This document shows positions 5,845-7,645 of a stretch of DNA of 7,645 nucleotides, one piece after another (the stretch's first letter is position 1; each line of letters begins with the position of its first letter). Source of the stretch: Chromatiaceae bacterium. Its GTDB lineage: Bacteria > Pseudomonadota > Gammaproteobacteria > Chromatiales > Chromatiaceae. A program made the position numbers and the translations under genes. Under the pieces are notes generated by a model that was not told the DNA's origin, did no database searches, and saw only the letters and a program-made list of their open reading frames with translations. The stretch is from positions 1 to 7,645 of the forward strand of contig DTXR01000715.1 of NCBI GenBank assembly GCA_012962365.1, written 5' to 3'.

Positions 5845-6342
5845 GTGGCAAAAAAAATATCTCCTACTGTTTTGTCTTTCCTGGCACTGGCTGCCATGGG
5901 ATCCACTACCCTGGCTGTTGCTGAAGATGATGTGATGGCGCGCATCAAGCCCGTGGGCGAAGTCAATGTGGGTGGACAGACAGCGGCTCCTTCTCCTGCA
6001 GCAACGCCAGCTGCAGCGCCTGCTACTGCGGCAGCTGCTCCAGCACCTGCTACTGCGGCAGCTGCTCCTGCTCCGGCCACGCCTGCGGCGGCAGCTGATC
6101 CAGGCGCCGCACTGTACCAGTCCAAAGGTTGTGGCGGATGCCATGGTGCAGATGGAAAGACCACGATCATGGATACTTATCCAAAGATTACCGGTCAGAG
6201 TGTAGAGTACACGTTGGCGCAAATGAAGGATATCAAGTCCGGCACTCGCAGTAACGGCCAGTCAGCGGTGATGAAAGGCATCGTTGCAGGAGTATCTGAT
6301 GAAGACCTGAAGACCATTGCCGAATGGCTGTCCAAGCAGTGA
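5845..6342 (+). CDS. Periplasmic monohaem cytochrome c with Ala/Pro repeat linker
   Basis: From GTG 5845 the protein has 165 residues. Residues 1-26 form a Sec signal peptide with probable cleavage after AVA. Residues 30-44 contain MARIKPVGEV, resembling the 'RIxPVGxV' segment that precedes the haem domain in gammaproteobacterial cytochrome c5 proteins (from memory). Residues 47-84 are an Ala/Pro-rich linker with 9-residue repeats. The haem domain spans about 86-165, with CGGCH (Cys96, Cys99, His100) for covalent haem attachment and Met143 as the likely distal ligand. It carries YPKITGQSVEY and VAGVSDEDLKTIAEWL, closer to c4/c553-type domains than to c5. The likely role is a periplasmic electron shuttle, possibly membrane-tethered by an uncleaved leader. 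It has its own promoter upstream and a strong intrinsic terminator downstream, so it is probably monocistronic. It converges with rep. Confidence 0.92.
   Translation: MAKKISPTVLSFLALAAMGSTTLAVAEDDVMARIKPVGEVNVGGQTAAPSPAATPAAAPATAAAAPAPATAAAAPAPATPAAAADPGAALYQSKGCGGCHGADGKTTIMDTYPKITGQSVEYTLAQMKDIKSGTRSNGQSAVMKGIVAGVSDEDLKTIAEWLSKQ
6019..6072 (+). repeat. 27-bp tandem repeat in the cytochrome linker
   Basis: Two adjacent 27-bp units (6019-6045 and 6046-6072) differ only in the last few bases. Each encodes PATAAAAPA. A degenerate third unit follows (PATPAAAAD). Repeat expansion or contraction would change linker length in 9-residue steps without shifting the frame. Confidence 0.85.
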
Positions 6343-6378
6343 TTTGAACCAGGTAATCCGCTCGCCTGTCGGCGGGTA

Positions 6379-7645
6379 CTATTCGAGCATCGCTTTGAGA
6401 CTGGCCAGGTGGGATTTCCCCCTGGCCTTTTTTTCTTCGGGAGACTCGCTGCTTTCCCGTCCTTCCCAGAGTAAATCTTCCCTGGGCAGTTCCTGCAGGA
6501 AGCGGCTGGGTTCGCAGTCCACCACTTCCCCTTCCTTGCGGCGCTTCCGCGCAAAGCTGATGTGCAGCACCTTTCGGGCGCGGGTGATGCCCACATAGGC
6601 CAAGCGCCGTTCCTCCTCGATGTTGTCTTCCTCGATGCTGACGCGGTGGGGCAACAGTTCTTCCTCCATGCCCACCAGGAACACATAGGAGAACTCCAGC
6701 CCCTTTGCAGCATGCAGGGTCATGAGGCTGACCCGGTCATCGGCGGCGTCTTCGTCCTGGCGTTCCAGAATGTCCATCAGCGTAAGGTGGCTGATCATCT
6801 CCGACAGGCTCTCGTCACGCATCTCGCCTTCGTGCAGACGCTCCAGCCAGTCCAGGAGTTCTTCCACGTTTTCCACCCGGCGCAGGGCAGCTTTGTCGTT
6901 GGGGGAAGTCTGATACAGCCAGGCCTCGTAGTCCATGTCGCCCAGTAGTTTGCGCACGGTTTTCACCGGATGGTCGGTCTGGGCGAGGTGTGACAGCTGT
7001 CTGATCCACCGGCAGAACTCCCGCAGACGCTTGACTGCCGCTGGCTTGAGCCTTTCCGCCAGGCCCATTTCATCGATAGCGTCAAATAAGGGGATCTCGC
7101 GTTGGCTGGCGTAGCCGCTCAATTTTTCCAGTGTGCCAGGACCGATCTGCCGCCTGGGGGTGTTGATCACGCGCAGGAAGGCGGCATCGTCCTGGGGGTT
7201 GGCCAGCAGGCGCAGGTAGGACATGATGTCCTTGATCTCGGTGCGCGAGAAGAAGGAACTGCCGCCGCTGATGAAATAGGGCACGTTGTGCAGGCGCAGC
7301 AGTTTCTCGAAAATGCGTGACTGGTGATTGCCGCGATACAGGATGGCGCAATCGCCGTAAGCGCGTTTGTTCATGACTTTCTGATGGATGATTTCCGAGA
7401 CCACCCGTTCCGCCTCGTTTTCCTCGTCCCGACATTGAAAGACGCGGATCTCCTCACCCGGCCCCAGCTCGCACCATAAACGTTTTTCGAACACATGGGG
7501 GTTGTTGGCAATCAGCTGGTTGGCAGCCTTCAGGATGCGGCCGGTGGAGCGGTAGTTCTGCTCCAGCTTGATGACCTTGAGAGCGGGAAAATCCTCCTTG
7601 AGGCGTGCCAGGTTTTCAGGGCGGGCGCCGCGCCAGGCGTAGATG
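6379..7645 (-). CDS. rep: ATP-dependent DNA helicase Rep, C-terminal part (5' end outside window)
   Basis: About 421 residues are visible, roughly the last two-thirds of a Rep protein (about 670 residues in E. coli). The frame is open to the right edge, so the GTG at 7494 is internal. Superfamily 1 motifs in order are YAWRGARPEN at 7612-7641 (end of motif III), QNYRST at 7543-7560 (motif IV), TLHAAKGLEF at 6691-6720 (motif V) and EERRLAYVGITRAR at 6574-6615 (motif VI). The YQTSPNDKAALRRVENV segment and the C-terminal GKSHLASLKAML tail favour Rep over UvrD or PcrA. Rep is a 3'-5' single-strand translocase that removes proteins ahead of the replication fork and helps restart. The N-terminal Walker motifs lie outside the window. 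The last codons overlap the cytochrome gene's terminator on the opposite strand. Confidence 0.95.
   Translation of the reverse strand, partial: IYAWRGARPENLARLKEDFPALKVIKLEQNYRSTGRILKAANQLIANNPHVFEKRLWCELGPGEEIRVFQCRDEENEAERVVSEIIHQKVMNKRAYGDCAILYRGNHQSRIFEKLLRLHNVPYFISGGSSFFSRTEIKDIMSYLRLLANPQDDAAFLRVINTPRRQIGPGTLEKLSGYASQREIPLFDAIDEMGLAERLKPAAVKRLREFCRWIRQLSHLAQTDHPVKTVRKLLGDMDYEAWLYQTSPNDKAALRRVENVEELLDWLERLHEGEMRDESLSEMISHLTLMDILERQDEDAADDRVSLMTLHAAKGLEFSYVFLVGMEEELLPHRVSIEEDNIEEERRLAYVGITRARKVLHISFARKRRKEGEVVDCEPSRFLQELPREDLLWEGRESSESPEEKKARGKSHLASLKAMLE
6403..6434 (+). terminator. Intrinsic terminator for the cytochrome gene, inside the end of rep
   Basis: GGCCAGG (6403-6409) pairs with CCTGGCC (6421-6427). 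Inside this, GGG (6411-6413) pairs with CCC (6418-6420) around an ATTT loop, with T6410 bulged. Seven T residues follow (6428-6434). This is a textbook Rho-independent terminator on the plus strand, 61 bp after the cytochrome stop. It lies within the coding sequence of the last rep residues on the minus strand, which sees an A-run there and so no terminator. Confidence 0.88.

Noticed and set aside
5536..6222. Minus-strand open frames opposite tpm and the cytochrome gene (Arg/Ser-rich and Ala-rich)
   Set aside because: Their composition follows from the complement of the Ala/Pro repeat. They run through a strong plus-strand promoter and conserved haem-binding codons.

Overview
The window reads as an ordinary chromosomal stretch of a gammaproteobacterium with fairly high G+C. 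A free-living or sulfur-oxidising Chromatiales-like lineage is plausible but is inference only. Support comes from a Rep-type helicase with a convergent c-type cytochrome, a bacterial thiopurine methyltransferase, and typical Shine-Dalgarno sites. I see no insertion sequence, integrase, CRISPR array, tRNA or rRNA.

Layout. (1) 1-343 holds the 3' end of a beta-rich, probably secreted protein. (2) 344-454 is a short gap with two consecutive hairpins. (3) 455-1663 encodes an integral-membrane acyltransferase-3 protein. (4) 1727-3862 is a tight three-gene operon with overlaps of 14 and 4 bp: a small DUF3144-like protein, a family 2 glycosyltransferase and an NAD-dependent epimerase/dehydratase. 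Genes 3 and 4 together look like a small surface-glycan locus, with sugar modification by O-acylation, sugar-nucleotide conversion and glycosyl transfer. (5) 3852-4971, on the minus strand, encodes two single-span membrane proteins with long methionine-rich coiled coils. (6) 5066-5722 is thiopurine S-methyltransferase (tpm), divergent from the coiled-coil pair. (7) 5845-6342 is a signal-peptide-bearing monohaem cytochrome c with an Ala/Pro repeat linker, preceded by an extended -10 promoter. (8) 6379-7645, on the minus strand, is the C-terminal two-thirds of the DNA helicase Rep, cut by the window edge.

The most unusual content is the minus-strand pair at 3852-4971. Both proteins have a short N-terminal region, one membrane span and a coiled coil. 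The core (a/d) positions of that coiled coil are filled almost entirely by Met, Ile and Val in long unbroken heptad runs, and both end in a similar short tail. I do not recognise a described family, and their side-by-side arrangement suggests a paired membrane-anchored complex of unknown function. A second notable point is a strong intrinsic terminator for the cytochrome gene that lies inside the last codons of the convergent rep gene.
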